From NCBI GenBank assembly GCA_963787345.1, contig CAWBCW010000011.1:816442-880441 (forward strand): a stretch of DNA of 64,000 bases, given 5' to 3'. The notes beneath the pieces were generated by a model. It saw only the letters and a list, made by a program, of their open reading frames with translations, did no database searches and was not told the origin of the DNA. The translations under genes and the position numbers were made by a program. Positions 25,918-34,450 of this stretch are shown here, piece after piece; positions within the stretch are counted from its first letter, which is position 1, and each line of letters opens with the position of its first letter. The stretch comes from Bacillus_BD sp963787345. Lineage in GTDB: Bacteria > Bacillota > Bacilli > Bacillales > Cytobacillaceae.

Positions 25918-27405
25918 ATGGCAGTTGAAACAAAAAACTCTATTGTAGAACGTACTGTTGAAGCTTTTGATTGTTTACACTTTATTGATGGTAAATTTGT
26001 AGAATCAGTAGATAAAAAGACTTTTAATAATGTTAACCCTGTAACAGAAGAAGTATATGGTACAGTAGCAGAAGGAAGCGCGGCAGATGTTGATTTAGCT
26101 GTTGCTGCTGCAAAGCGTGCTTTTGAAGAAGGACCATGGGGAAAAATGAGCACTCAAGAACGCTCAAAGATTATCCGTAAAGTTGGCGATCTTTTAGAAG
26201 AAAGACAAGAAGAAATCGCGCAATTAGAATCATTAGATACTGGTAAACACCTTAAATTCTCACGTCACGTTGATGCTCCACGTGCAGCAAAAAACTTCCA
26301 TTTCTTTGCTGACTATATGATTTCTGTTGGAACAGAAGCATTCCAAGATGATGCTAATGGTGCGATTAACTATGGTTACCGCCGTCCAATCGGGGTAGTT
26401 GGATTAATCCAACCATGGAACCTTCCATTATTCTTATTAACTTGGAAATTAGCTCCAGCTTTAGCAGCGGGTTGTACAGTAGTTATTAAACCTTCTGAAT
26501 TAACACCAATGACTGCAACAAAATTAATGGAAATCCTTAAAGAAGCTGGAGTTCCAGATGGAGTTGTAAACTTAGTACACGGTTTTGGACCAGGTGCTGG
26601 AAGTGCGATTAACAAACACACTGATATCGCAGGTATTGGATTCATCGGACAAGTTTCAACTGGTGCTAAAATCATGGAGGAAGCTTCTAAAACATTGAAA
26701 AAGCTTTCATTCGAATTAGGTGGTAAAAACCCTAACATCATTTTCGCTGATTCTAACCTTGATGAAGTTGTTGAAACAACAATTAAATCAAGCTTTACAA
26801 ACCAAGGTGAAGTATGTGTTTGTGGTGAGAACATCTTTGTAGAACGTGCGGTCTATGATGAGTTCGTTGAAAAATTAGCAGCAAAAACAAGACAATTGAA
26901 AGTTGGTAACCCATTTGATATGGAGTATGACCAAGGTGCATTAGTTGCAAAAGTCCATTATGATAAAGTAATGAGCTACTTTAAACTTGCTGAAGAAGAA
27001 GGCGCTACTTTCGTTACAGGCGGTAAGCGTCCTGAAGGATTGGATAAAGGATATTTCGTTGAGCCAACGATTATTACTGGCTTAGAATATGGTGCTCGTT
27101 GTACTCGCGAAGAAATTTTTGGACCAGTTGTTTCAATCATTCCTTTCGATACAGAAGAAGAAGTGATTGCGATGGCAAACGATTCTCGTGTAGGACTAAG
27201 TAACACAATCTGGACAAACGATATCCGTCGTGCGCACCGTGTTGCACAATCAATTGAATCTGGATTATCATATATCAACTGCTGGTTCGTTCGTGATTTA
27301 AGAACTCCATTCGGTGGTACAAAAGACAGTGGTCTTGGCCGTGTCGGTGGTATCCACAGCTGGGAATTCTACACTGAATTAACAAACGTTTGTGTGAAAC
27401 TATAA
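25918..27405 (+). CDS. dmpC: 2-hydroxymuconate-6-semialdehyde dehydrogenase (NAD-dependent ALDH)
   Basis: Oxidises the ring-cleavage product 2-hydroxymuconate semialdehyde to 2-hydroxymuconate. ALDH hallmarks: PWNLPLFLLTWKLAPALAAG, general base Glu266 in LSFELGGKNPN and catalytic Cys300 in GEVCVCG. 495 residues, full length. The ATG follows ATAAGGAGGAAC. Substrate assignment rests on the following hydratase, decarboxylase and tautomerase genes and the extradiol dioxygenases nearby. Codon use is regular and the gene looks intact, unlike the 55-63 kb locus. Confidence 0.88.
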   Translation: MAVETKNSIVERTVEAFDCLHFIDGKFVESVDKKTFNNVNPVTEEVYGTVAEGSAADVDLAVAAAKRAFEEGPWGKMSTQERSKIIRKVGDLLEERQEEIAQLESLDTGKHLKFSRHVDAPRAAKNFHFFADYMISVGTEAFQDDANGAINYGYRRPIGVVGLIQPWNLPLFLLTWKLAPALAAGCTVVIKPSELTPMTATKLMEILKEAGVPDGVVNLVHGFGPGAGSAINKHTDIAGIGFIGQVSTGAKIMEEASKTLKKLSFELGGKNPNIIFADSNLDEVVETTIKSSFTNQGEVCVCGENIFVERAVYDEFVEKLAAKTRQLKVGNPFDMEYDQGALVAKVHYDKVMSYFKLAEEEGATFVTGGKRPEGLDKGYFVEPTIITGLEYGARCTREEIFGPVVSIIPFDTEEEVIAMANDSRVGLSNTIWTNDIRRAHRVAQSIESGLSYINCWFVRDLRTPFGGTKDSGLGRVGGIHSWEFYTELTNVCVKL

Positions 27406-27420
27406 TTAATTAAATTATTA

Positions 27421-27457
27421 TGTTGCACGGTTTTTGCTTTATGGCCGTGCAACATTT
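27421..27457 (+). terminator. Hairpin between the dehydrogenase and hydratase genes
   Basis: Perfect 10-bp stem TGTTGCACGG / CCGTGCAACA with a 13-base loop but only a weak T-tract (TTTATAAG). It may attenuate rather than fully end transcription, or protect the upstream mRNA. Confidence 0.55.
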
Positions 27458-27528
27458 ATAAGTACAAAAATCCGTTTGAAAATAATAATAGAAACGATCG
27501 TACATAATAATAGAAGGGGTGTATTGTT

Positions 27529-28308
27529 TTGACTAGTAAAATTGAAAAGTTTGCCGCTCAATTATTAGAAGCTGAAAAAACTCAAGTTGGAATCGATCCG
27601 ATTACTACTGTGGACACTGAAGTTACAGTAGACGAGGCGTACTATATTCAACTAGAAAACATTAAGAAGAAAGTAGAAGAAGGCCAAAAGATTGTTGGAA
27701 AGAAAATTGGCTTAACTTCTGTTGCTGTTCAAAAATTATTAGGTGTCGATGAGCCAGATTATGGACATCTTTTAGATAGCATGGTAGTTGAAAATGGTGG
27801 CACAATCGATACAAAGAACATGTTGCAACCAAAAATTGAAGGTGAAATTGCATTTGTATTGAAAGAAGATTTAAAAGGTCCTAATGTGACTGCTGTTGAT
27901 GTACTTCAAGCAACAGATTATGTATTACCAGCATTAGAAATTGTTGATAGCCGTGTACAAGATTGGAAAATTAAACTTCAAGATACAGTTGCAGATAATG
28001 CTTCTTCTGGTTTCTATGTACTAGGAGGCAAGCCGACGAAAGTTGAAGATATCGATCTTGAATTGCTTGGAATGGTTTTATACCAAAACGGTGAAATGGC
28101 AAATACAGGTGTCGGAGCTGCTGCTTTAGGAAGCCCAGCTACTTGTGTTGCATGGTTAGCTAATCGTTTAGCTGATTATGATATTACGCTAAAAGCAGGA
28201 GAAGTTATTCTTTCTGGAGCTCTATCTGGAATGGTTGTAGCAAACTCAGGAGATTCTTTCACTGCAAGATTTGCTCATTTAGGACAAGTTTCTGTTAATT
28301 TTAAATAA
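27529..28308 (+). CDS. dmpE: 2-hydroxypenta-2,4-dienoate (2-keto-4-pentenoate) hydratase
   Basis: Adds water to 2-hydroxypentadienoate giving 4-hydroxy-2-oxovalerate. Family motifs: VGKKIGLTSVAVQKLLGVDEPDYGH (positions about 55-79), the metal-binding EGEIAF, the ALEIVDSR segment and GEVILSGAL near the end. The 'DEPDYGHLLDSM' type loop favours hydratase over the homologous decarboxylase, encoded next. 259 residues. TTG start at 27529 preceded by AGAAGGGGTG. Mg-dependent enzyme, usually complexed with the decarboxylase. Confidence 0.85.
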   Translation: MTSKIEKFAAQLLEAEKTQVGIDPITTVDTEVTVDEAYYIQLENIKKKVEEGQKIVGKKIGLTSVAVQKLLGVDEPDYGHLLDSMVVENGGTIDTKNMLQPKIEGEIAFVLKEDLKGPNVTAVDVLQATDYVLPALEIVDSRVQDWKIKLQDTVADNASSGFYVLGGKPTKVEDIDLELLGMVLYQNGEMANTGVGAAALGSPATCVAWLANRLADYDITLKAGEVILSGALSGMVVANSGDSFTARFAHLGQVSVNFK

Positions 28309-28347
28309 TAGATTATGAATGTTGTAAGTACACAAGGAGGAATCGGA

Positions 28348-29136
28348 ATGTCTAACGAAATTATTAAAAAGATTAAAGATTACTTAGTTGCTGCAGAGGT
28401 AGAAAAGCGTGAAGTTGTTAAAGTAACTTCCGAAATTAAACCTGATTTAACAGTTGAAGAAGCATACGAAGCACAAGAATTGCTTGTTCAAACTAAATTA
28501 GATGAAGGCCGCAGAATTATTGGACCTAAAATGGGTTTAACAAGTAAAGCAAAATGGGATCAAATGGGTGTTAAAGAACCTATTTATGGATATGTATTTG
28601 ATTATATGTTAGTTGATAATGGTGGAGTTGTTCCTTATCAAATTCATCCAAAAGTAGAAGCTGAAATTGCTTTCCTTATCGGTGAAGATATTGAAGGACC
28701 TGGAATTACAGGTGCACAAGTGTTAGCGAAAACAGAATATGTTTTACCTGCACTTGAAATCATCGATAGCCGTTATGAGAATTTTAACTTCACTCTTACA
28801 GATGTTATTGCTGATAATGCTTCTACTTCAAGAGTTGTTTTCGGTAATACACTTAGAAAGCCAAGTGATCTTGAACTTGACTTAGTTGGTGCAACATTAT
28901 CTGTTAATGGTAAAATTGAAGATCTTGGAGCTGGAGCAGCGGTATTAGGCCACCCAGCTAATGCAATTGCTGTTCTTGCTAATATGCTTGCTAGAAAAGG
29001 CGAAAAAATCAAAAAAGGTGATTTGATTTTATCAGGAGCATTAACAGGAGCCATTTTATTAAACGTTGGCGATTTCGTTAGCGCTAAATTTGACGGATTA
29101 GGTGAAGTAACATTCACAGTTGGCGAAAGAGACTAA
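28348..29136 (+). CDS. dmpH: 2-oxo-3-hexenedioate decarboxylase (4-oxalocrotonate decarboxylase)
   Basis: Decarboxylates 2-oxohex-3-enedioate to 2-hydroxypentadienoate. Paralogue of the preceding hydratase, with KMGLTSKAKWDQMGVKEP (the decarboxylase version of the loop), EAEIAFLIGEDI, ALEIIDSRYENF and GDLILSGALTGA. 262 residues. Start 28348 follows ACAAGGAGGAATCGG; a few in-frame codons upstream (from 28315) are not family-like. Hydratase and decarboxylase normally form a channelled complex, which fits their adjacency. Confidence 0.87.
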   Translation: MSNEIIKKIKDYLVAAEVEKREVVKVTSEIKPDLTVEEAYEAQELLVQTKLDEGRRIIGPKMGLTSKAKWDQMGVKEPIYGYVFDYMLVDNGGVVPYQIHPKVEAEIAFLIGEDIEGPGITGAQVLAKTEYVLPALEIIDSRYENFNFTLTDVIADNASTSRVVFGNTLRKPSDLELDLVGATLSVNGKIEDLGAGAAVLGHPANAIAVLANMLARKGEKIKKGDLILSGALTGAILLNVGDFVSAKFDGLGEVTFTVGERD

Positions 29137-29165
29137 TTTTTTAAAAAATAAAGGGAGGTACCATT

Positions 29166-29357
29166 ATGCCACTTATTCAAGTAAACATTATGGAAGGTAG
29201 ACCACCTGAAAAAGTAAAGCAATTAATTGAAAATATTACTGATACGGTTTCAGAAACTTTAGATGCTCCAAAGCAAAACATTCGTGTACTTGTAACTGAA
29301 ATGCCTAAAACTCATTGGGGAATTGCAGGCGTTCCAGCATCTGAGACTCGAAAATAA
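29166..29357 (+). CDS. dmpI: 4-oxalocrotonate tautomerase
   Basis: Converts 2-hydroxymuconate to 2-oxo-3-hexenedioate. A 63-residue protein whose catalytic Pro immediately follows the initiator Met (MPLIQVNIMEGR), with conserved Arg residues in MEGRPPEK and QNIRVLV and a Trp in THWGIAG near the usual aromatic position. AAAGGGAGG ribosome binding site. Last gene of the operon, followed by a strong terminator. Confidence 0.92.
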   Translation: MPLIQVNIMEGRPPEKVKQLIENITDTVSETLDAPKQNIRVLVTEMPKTHWGIAGVPASETRK

Positions 29358-29379
29358 TTCATTTATGCTACAATATTAA

Positions 29380-29447
29380 TACCTGTATGGATGACAAATT
29401 CGTAAAAATATTATGAATTTGTTCTCTTACAGGTATTTTTTTCTGAA
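29380..29447 (+). terminator. Nested-stem terminator after the tautomerase gene
   Basis: Outer stem AATACCTGTA / TACAGGTATT and inner stem ACAAATTC / GAATTTGT, then a long T-run. Confidence 0.85.
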
Positions 29448-29518
29448 AAAGTTTGCATTTACAATCATAAACAATCAAAATAGTAATGGCTTATGATTAT
29501 AATAAAAGGATGAGTAAC

Positions 29519-30151
29519 ATGTTAAAAAACAAGTTAAAAGATTACATAGAAGAGCAATTAGCAAATCAACAGGGATCCAATTCAGTAGAGCCGTTTCAAA
29601 TTGAACTTTATAAGGAAGAAAAAAGTTTTTTGGAGAAACACTCTTCAATTGTACAAGAAATAGGAAAAAAAGTGACCTTAAGTGAAAAAGTTCAGGATAC
29701 TCGTTTTAATGATGTTTATATTGAAAAATGCAATAAAGAAACGGAAGATCTTATTTCTGAAGAATCATCTACGTTTTTGGATCAGCAAATTCGATATTTT
29801 CAACATCATTTAGAAGAGTTTATGTATCTCGAGTCTTCTTGGTTTGATATCATTGGGGTTGATGCGATCAGCTTTGAAATGGATAGTGTTTTTAAAACAT
29901 ATGATGTTATGTTAGGGTTGAAATGTCAAAAGAAGCATGAAGTGAAAATCAAAACCTTTTTTTCAACAAATTTAATCAGTGATAAACGTACTTTTGAAGT
30001 CATGTTTAATGCTAATGAAGGGATTTGGGATGTTAACTTCTCAATTAATGGTATAAAGGGATTTAAAGAGGACTGGACGATTCGTGAAGCCTATAATAAT
30101 GTGTATCATTTTTTATTCCAACTTAGAGAGTATATTGAGACGGAATTCTAA
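29519..30151 (+). CDS. Conserved Bacillus hypothetical protein (often mislabelled BCAA aminotransferase)
   Basis: About 210 residues, acidic and helical at the N-terminus (MLKNKLKDYIEEQ), with the conserved stretches DVYIEKCNKETEDLI, YLESSWFDIIGVDAISFE and EGIWDVNFSINGIKGF. I recall a Bacillus family of this pattern that carries the label 'branched-chain amino acid aminotransferase', but it has no PLP lysine region or transaminase motifs, so that name is not supported. Start 29519 follows AAAGGATGAG. No signal peptide or membrane segment. Function unknown. Confidence 0.65.
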   Translation: MLKNKLKDYIEEQLANQQGSNSVEPFQIELYKEEKSFLEKHSSIVQEIGKKVTLSEKVQDTRFNDVYIEKCNKETEDLISEESSTFLDQQIRYFQHHLEEFMYLESSWFDIIGVDAISFEMDSVFKTYDVMLGLKCQKKHEVKIKTFFSTNLISDKRTFEVMFNANEGIWDVNFSINGIKGFKEDWTIREAYNNVYHFLFQLREYIETEF

Positions 30152-30288
30152 TTTATCTATTATGTACAAGTATTTTTGTGTAAAAGGTTTAGGGGATCCC
30201 TCAGCTTTTTCATTAAATTATTTGTACGATTTAAATTACTTTAATCATTCACTTATCTATGATAAAATTATATTATTCAAATATATTT

Positions 30289-30382
30289 CTACTAGGGGTG
30301 CCTTTTGAAGGCTGAGAGAAAAACTTATGTTTTTTAACCCTTTGAACCTGATCCGGGTAAATCCGGCGTAGGAAAGTAGCGA
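30289..30382 (+). ncRNA. TPP riboswitch (thi box)
   Basis: Contains the conserved elements in order: ACTAGGGGTGCC, GGCTGAGAG, AACCCTTTGAACCTGATC and the GGGTAAATCCGGCGTAGG strand. It sits 140 bases before thiM with a terminator hairpin just downstream, so it most likely works by ligand-induced transcription termination when thiamine pyrophosphate is abundant. Confidence 0.95.
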
Positions 30383-30406
30383 GTTAAATAACTTTCTCTT
30401 ACAATG

Positions 30407-30436
30407 AACCAGGTTCTGCATAGAACCTGGTTTTTA
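30407..30436 (+). terminator. Riboswitch expression-platform terminator
   Basis: Perfect stem AACCAGGTTCT / AGAACCTGGTT, 4-base loop and T-run, placed 25 bases after the TPP aptamer. Confidence 0.88.
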
Positions 30437-30521
30437 TATTTGGGGATATTTCTTTAGATCTATTTTAAAGGGGTAAAGGGAATGAAAAGGCTATAACGAT
30501 TTAAAGAGGGGAGAAGTTAGT

Positions 30522-31334
30522 GTGGAAAAGACCAATATTCAAGCATTACTAATAAAAGTTAGACAAATGAAACCGCTTATCCACAATATTACTAATATTG
30601 TTGTGGCCAATTTCTCGGCCAACGGTTTATTAGCATTGGGTGCATCACCTGTTATGGCAGATGCTGTTGAAGAAGTTTCTGAAATGGCAACAGCAGCTAA
30701 TGCGGTTGTCCTTAATATGGGGACAATAAATCGTGAAACCGTACAATCTATGTTAATCGCAGGAAAAACTGCAAATGAACATGGAATTCCAGTCGTATTA
30801 GATCCGGTTGGTGTAGGTGCGACTACTTTCCGTACTAGAGCATCGCAGGAATTACTTCAACACATAAAGTTTGCTGTAATCCGAGGGAATGCAGCAGAAA
30901 TTGCTCATTTAATCGGGGAAAAATGGGAGATAAAAGGAGTTGATGCTGGCCATATTCAGGGGGATGTTAAGGCACTTGCTAAAATGGCAGCGAAGAAACT
31001 GGGTACGATAGTGGTCCTTACAGGGAAGGAGGATATTATCACAAATGGAATAGACACCTTTATCGTTTACAATGGGCATCCCATTTTAACAAAAGTAACA
31101 GGAGCAGGCTGCTTGTTGAGCACAGTGGTTGGGGCATTTACTGCAGTCGAAGAGAATTATCTTGAAGCAGCTATAGCGGCAGTCACTTTTTATGGAGTAG
31201 CAGGGGAAGTTGCGGCTAATAAAACAGAAGAATTAGGGCCTGGAAGTTTCCAAATTGAATTGATTAATCAATTATCAAAGGTTTCTTCAGCCGAAATCGA
31301 TTTATTTGGGTCATTTAAAAAGTTAGTTGATTAG
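30522..31334 (+). CDS. thiM: Hydroxyethylthiazole kinase
   Basis: Phosphorylates the thiazole alcohol salvaged from thiamine breakdown. Ribokinase-like fold motifs: PLIHNITNIVVANFSANGLL at the N-terminus, DPVGVGATTFR at about residue 91 and the catalytic VTGAGCLLST at about residue 195. 270 residues. GTG start at 30522 after GAGGGGAGAAG. First gene of the TPP-controlled thiM-thiD-thiE operon. Confidence 0.96.
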   Translation: MEKTNIQALLIKVRQMKPLIHNITNIVVANFSANGLLALGASPVMADAVEEVSEMATAANAVVLNMGTINRETVQSMLIAGKTANEHGIPVVLDPVGVGATTFRTRASQELLQHIKFAVIRGNAAEIAHLIGEKWEIKGVDAGHIQGDVKALAKMAAKKLGTIVVLTGKEDIITNGIDTFIVYNGHPILTKVTGAGCLLSTVVGAFTAVEENYLEAAIAAVTFYGVAGEVAANKTEELGPGSFQIELINQLSKVSSAEIDLFGSFKKLVD

Positions 31335-31350
31335 ATTGGGGGATATTAAG

Positions 31351-32160
31351 ATGGTAAATAAAGGATTAACAATTGCTGGATCAGATAGTGGCGGAGGTGC
31401 TGGAATACAAGCAGATTTAAAAACATTTCAAGAGCTGGATGTTTTTGGAATGTCAGTTCTTACGGCTGTTACTGCACAAAATACAATGGGTGTTCAAGCT
31501 GTACATCCGATACCGCCAGAATTCATTGCTAAACAAATTGACTCTGTTGCGACGGATATTGGTGTTGATGCACTAAAAACAGGAATGCTTTTTTCAGCAG
31601 AAATTATTGAAGTTGTGTCGGAAAAGATTAAAGAATATCAATGGAACAATGTAATTGTTGACCCTGTTATGATTGCAAAGGGTGGAGCTTCATTATTACA
31701 AAAAGAAGCAGTAGAAGCACTGAAAAAACACTTATTACCATACGCCTTTATCGTAACACCGAATATCCCGGAGGCGGAAGAATTAACAGGAATGGTTATT
31801 AAAACAAATCAGGATAAAAAAGAAGCTTCAAAGCGGATAATGGATTTTGGAGTAAAAAATGTGATTATTAAAGGCGGTCATGATGAAAATCAAACTGAGT
31901 CGATCGATCTCCTATTTGATGGGGAAAATATATTTACGTTTCCAGAAATGAGATATCCAACTAAAAATACGCATGGGACAGGCTGCACATTCTCGGCAGC
32001 TATTACGGCAGGAATTGCAAAGGGATTGACGGTTTATGATGCTGTATCTGATGCAAAAGGTTTTATTTCTGCTGCTATTAAAGAGGATCTGCATATTGGA
32101 AATGGAAATGGACCAACAAATCATTGGGCATTTAAGAAAAAGGAAGGCATTCGTCTATGA
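31351..32160 (+). CDS. thiD: Hydroxymethylpyrimidine/phosphomethylpyrimidine kinase
   Basis: Phosphorylates HMP to HMP-PP for thiamine synthesis. Motifs: LTIAGSDSGGGAGIQADLK, then AVTAQNT, the VDPVMIAKGG segment and the catalytic THGTGCTFSAAI. 269 residues with the start at 31351, which follows GGGGGATATTAAG. Its stop overlaps the thiE start (ATGA). Confidence 0.96.
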   Translation: MVNKGLTIAGSDSGGGAGIQADLKTFQELDVFGMSVLTAVTAQNTMGVQAVHPIPPEFIAKQIDSVATDIGVDALKTGMLFSAEIIEVVSEKIKEYQWNNVIVDPVMIAKGGASLLQKEAVEALKKHLLPYAFIVTPNIPEAEELTGMVIKTNQDKKEASKRIMDFGVKNVIIKGGHDENQTESIDLLFDGENIFTFPEMRYPTKNTHGTGCTFSAAITAGIAKGLTVYDAVSDAKGFISAAIKEDLHIGNGNGPTNHWAFKKKEGIRL

Positions 32161-32813
32161 TTGCAACTAGCCAACAAAAATTAAAAAATGCATTAAAGGT
32201 TTACTTTATCATGGGCAGTACAAATTGTAACGGACGATGTCCAAAGGAAGTACTCTCAGCTGCTATTAAAGGTGGCATCACGATGTTTCAATTTCGTGAA
32301 AAGGGAGATGGCGCGTTAACGGGGCAGGAAAAATATGCGTTGGCAGAAGAATTGCAGTTCATTTGTAAAAAAGCAAATATCCCATTTATTGTAAATGATG
32401 ATATTGAACTAGCTCTTTCGATCAATGCAGATGGTGTTCATATTGGGCAAGATGATGAACCAGCCCAACATGTGAGAGAGAAACTAAAAAATAAAATTTT
32501 AGGGATTTCTGTTCATAATATTCAAGAGGCAAGACAAGAAATAAAGAATGGAGCCGATTATTTTGGAGTCGGACCGATTTATCCAACAAAAACAAAAGAA
32601 GATGCGAATAAAGTACAAGGGCTTACGATTATTACTGAACTCCGTGCGTCTGGAATTACCACTCCAATCGTTGGAATAGGCGGGATTACAGCAGATAAGG
32701 CAGCAAGTGTGATTGATGCTGGTGCAGACGGTGTTTCTATTATTACGGCTATTAGTCATGCGGATGATATAGAAATAGCGTCAAGAAGATTAAAAGAATC
32801 CGTTTTGGGTTAA
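32157..32813 (+). CDS. thiE: Thiamine-phosphate synthase
   Basis: Joins HMP-PP and thiazole phosphate to thiamine phosphate. TIM-barrel motifs: MFQFREKGDGAL, PFIVNDDIELALSINADGVH (split across residues 79-98), HIGQDD, YFGVGPIYPTKTKEDA and IVGIGGI near the C-terminus. 218 residues. Overlaps thiD by four bases, showing translational coupling. With thiM and thiD it gives a salvage-type operon; de novo thiC/thiG genes are not in the window. Confidence 0.96.
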   Translation: MIATSQQKLKNALKVYFIMGSTNCNGRCPKEVLSAAIKGGITMFQFREKGDGALTGQEKYALAEELQFICKKANIPFIVNDDIELALSINADGVHIGQDDEPAQHVREKLKNKILGISVHNIQEARQEIKNGADYFGVGPIYPTKTKEDANKVQGLTIITELRASGITTPIVGIGGITADKAASVIDAGADGVSIITAISHADDIEIASRRLKESVLG

Positions 32814-32845
32814 TAGAGGATTAGATCGGGCATTTATGATTATTA

Positions 32846-32900
32846 ACTTGTTTAAATATAAACGATGAAACAAATTTGTTTATATTTGAACAAGTTTTTT
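32846..32900 (+). terminator. Terminator of the thi operon
   Basis: 18-bp stem ACTTGTTTAAATATAAAC / GTTTATATTTGAACAAGT with one G-T pair, loop of about 14 bases, then six Ts. Confidence 0.85.
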
Positions 32901-32971
32901 GTGATAAAGTTAAACATCGTTTGTTTGATTTTACACCATATTCAAACAATTCCTGTTATTGTAAAGTAGTA

Positions 32972-32986
32972 ATGTAAGCGCTAACA
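32972..32986 (+). promoter_or_regulatory. CcpA catabolite-responsive element (cre)
   Basis: ATGTAAGCGCTAACA matches the cre consensus WTGNAANCGNWWNCA at every defined position. It lies about 97 bases before the catechol 2,3-dioxygenase start, so glucose repression of this operon is likely. The promoter itself could not be placed with confidence. Confidence 0.75.
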
Positions 32987-33082
32987 TATAAGTGTAGATG
33001 TTAAATATTTTAATGGATTTTTATATTTATAGCATTTGGGTTGGGCTAGGAATTCTACTAATTATTTGAAGGGGTGTTATTG

Positions 33083-34003
33083 ATGAATGGAAATGGGATT
33101 GAAAGAATTGGTCGAATTCAATTAAGACAATTTGATTTTGAAAAGGCTGTAGACTATTACTCAAACATTATTGGATTAGATATTACAGGCAGAGATGAAA
33201 ATAGGGTCTACTTGAAAGCATGGGACGAATGGGATCATCATAGTGTTGTATTAGAAAAATCAGATTCTGCTGGAATGGACCATATTGCCTTTAAAGTAAC
33301 AAATAATGATGCGCTTGATCGATTAGAGCGTATAATTGAACAGTTTGGCTGTACGGTGCAGCGGGTCTCAAATCGTTCACGTATTGGCGAAGGAGAAGCG
33401 ATCCGCTTTATTCTTCCGACAGGACATACATTTGAATTATATCATGAGGTTGATTATGTAGGTGTCCCAACAGGAAGACTAAATCCACACCCGTGGCCAG
33501 ATGGGTTAAGAGGAATTGCTCCACATCGACTTGATCACGCTTTATTATCAGGGGATGATGTGAAAACAACGACTCGATTTTTCACTGAAGCATTAGGATT
33601 TGTCCAAACTGAAAAAGTAATTAGTGTCGATGGCGAAGAATTAATTGCTAGTTTCCTATCGACATCAATGACTGGACACGATGTTGCTTTCATTAAAGGA
33701 CCTGATGCAAAGTTACACCATGTAGGATTCTATTTAGATAACTGGTATGAAATATTAAAAGCCTCTGATATTTTATCCCGTAATGAGGTTGAAATAGAAG
33801 TGACTCCGACTCGACACGGTATTACTAGAGGTGAAACCATTTACTTCTATGATCCATCTGGAAATCGAAATGAGGTATATACAGGCGGATATGCTGTATA
33901 TTCCGATTTTCCAACAATTACATGGACAGAAGATAAATTAGGTACAGGGATCTTTTACCACCGCCGTCAATTAAACGAAACGTTTGCAACTGTGTTTTCT
34001 TAA
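33083..34003 (+). CDS. dmpB: Catechol 2,3-dioxygenase (type I extradiol)
   Basis: Fe(II) extradiol enzyme converting catechol to 2-hydroxymuconate semialdehyde. Two VOC/glyoxalase modules; the active C-terminal module shows the 2-His-1-carboxylate ligands His in RLDHALLS (about residue 151), His in LHHVGFYL (about 213) and Glu in YDPSGNRNEVYTGG (about 265), with the usual active-site Tyr just before. 306 residues. Start 33083 (MNGNGIERIGRI) is preceded by GAAGGGGTG. The ferredoxin gene next to it matches the XylT reactivation partner of XylE-type enzymes. Confidence 0.92.
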   Translation: MNGNGIERIGRIQLRQFDFEKAVDYYSNIIGLDITGRDENRVYLKAWDEWDHHSVVLEKSDSAGMDHIAFKVTNNDALDRLERIIEQFGCTVQRVSNRSRIGEGEAIRFILPTGHTFELYHEVDYVGVPTGRLNPHPWPDGLRGIAPHRLDHALLSGDDVKTTTRFFTEALGFVQTEKVISVDGEELIASFLSTSMTGHDVAFIKGPDAKLHHVGFYLDNWYEILKASDILSRNEVEIEVTPTRHGITRGETIYFYDPSGNRNEVYTGGYAVYSDFPTITWTEDKLGTGIFYHRRQLNETFATVFS

Positions 34004-34161
34004 TAAAACAAAGGATAATTGTTTCAAGAAAATTTCATAGAGATTGAAAGAAGAATAGGCTGTTTCGCTAAAATAAAGCAAAACAGCTTTTTCCATTCGT
34101 TTACATTATTGTCACATTCATTAAAAAAACAAAAAAATGAAATTTGAAGGAAGTGAGCAAA

Positions 34162-34434
34162 GTGTTTATAATAAATATTAATAATAATCAAAGTTTTTTA
34201 TGTTCTGAAAATGAAACTTTGTTAGAGGCTGCTCGTGCGCAAATGGTTAAAGTTCCACAAGCATGTACACGCGGCGGATGTGGTTATTGCAAAGTTAAAG
34301 TGATGGATGGATCATACAAAATGGGGACGTATGCAAAAAGTGCCTTATCGGACGAGGAAGTATCTTGTGGAATTATTCTCTTATGTAAAACCTATCCACA
34401 AAGTGATTTACACCTAGACATGAATTTATCGTAA
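34162..34434 (+). CDS. Plant-type [2Fe-2S] ferredoxin, XylT-like
   Basis: Small ferredoxin with the Cys pattern ACTRGGCGYCKVKV (Cys-x4-Cys-x2-Cys) and a distal ligand in LLCKTYPQ. XylT-type ferredoxins re-reduce oxidised Fe in catechol 2,3-dioxygenase, and the position directly after that gene fits. A GTG start at 34162 is preferred because GAAGGAAGTGAG lies 4-8 bases upstream; a TTG at 34144 is possible. About 90 residues. The next gene begins within 20 bases. Confidence 0.88.
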   Translation: MFIININNNQSFLCSENETLLEAARAQMVKVPQACTRGGCGYCKVKVMDGSYKMGTYAKSALSDEEVSCGIILLCKTYPQSDLHLDMNLS

Positions 34435-34450
34435 AAGGTTGGTGGTATTT

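Noticed and set aside
29380..29447. Nested hairpin considered as a possible riboswitch for the following gene
   Set aside because: It has no conserved aptamer elements and ends in a T-run right after the tautomerase gene; a plain terminator explains it.
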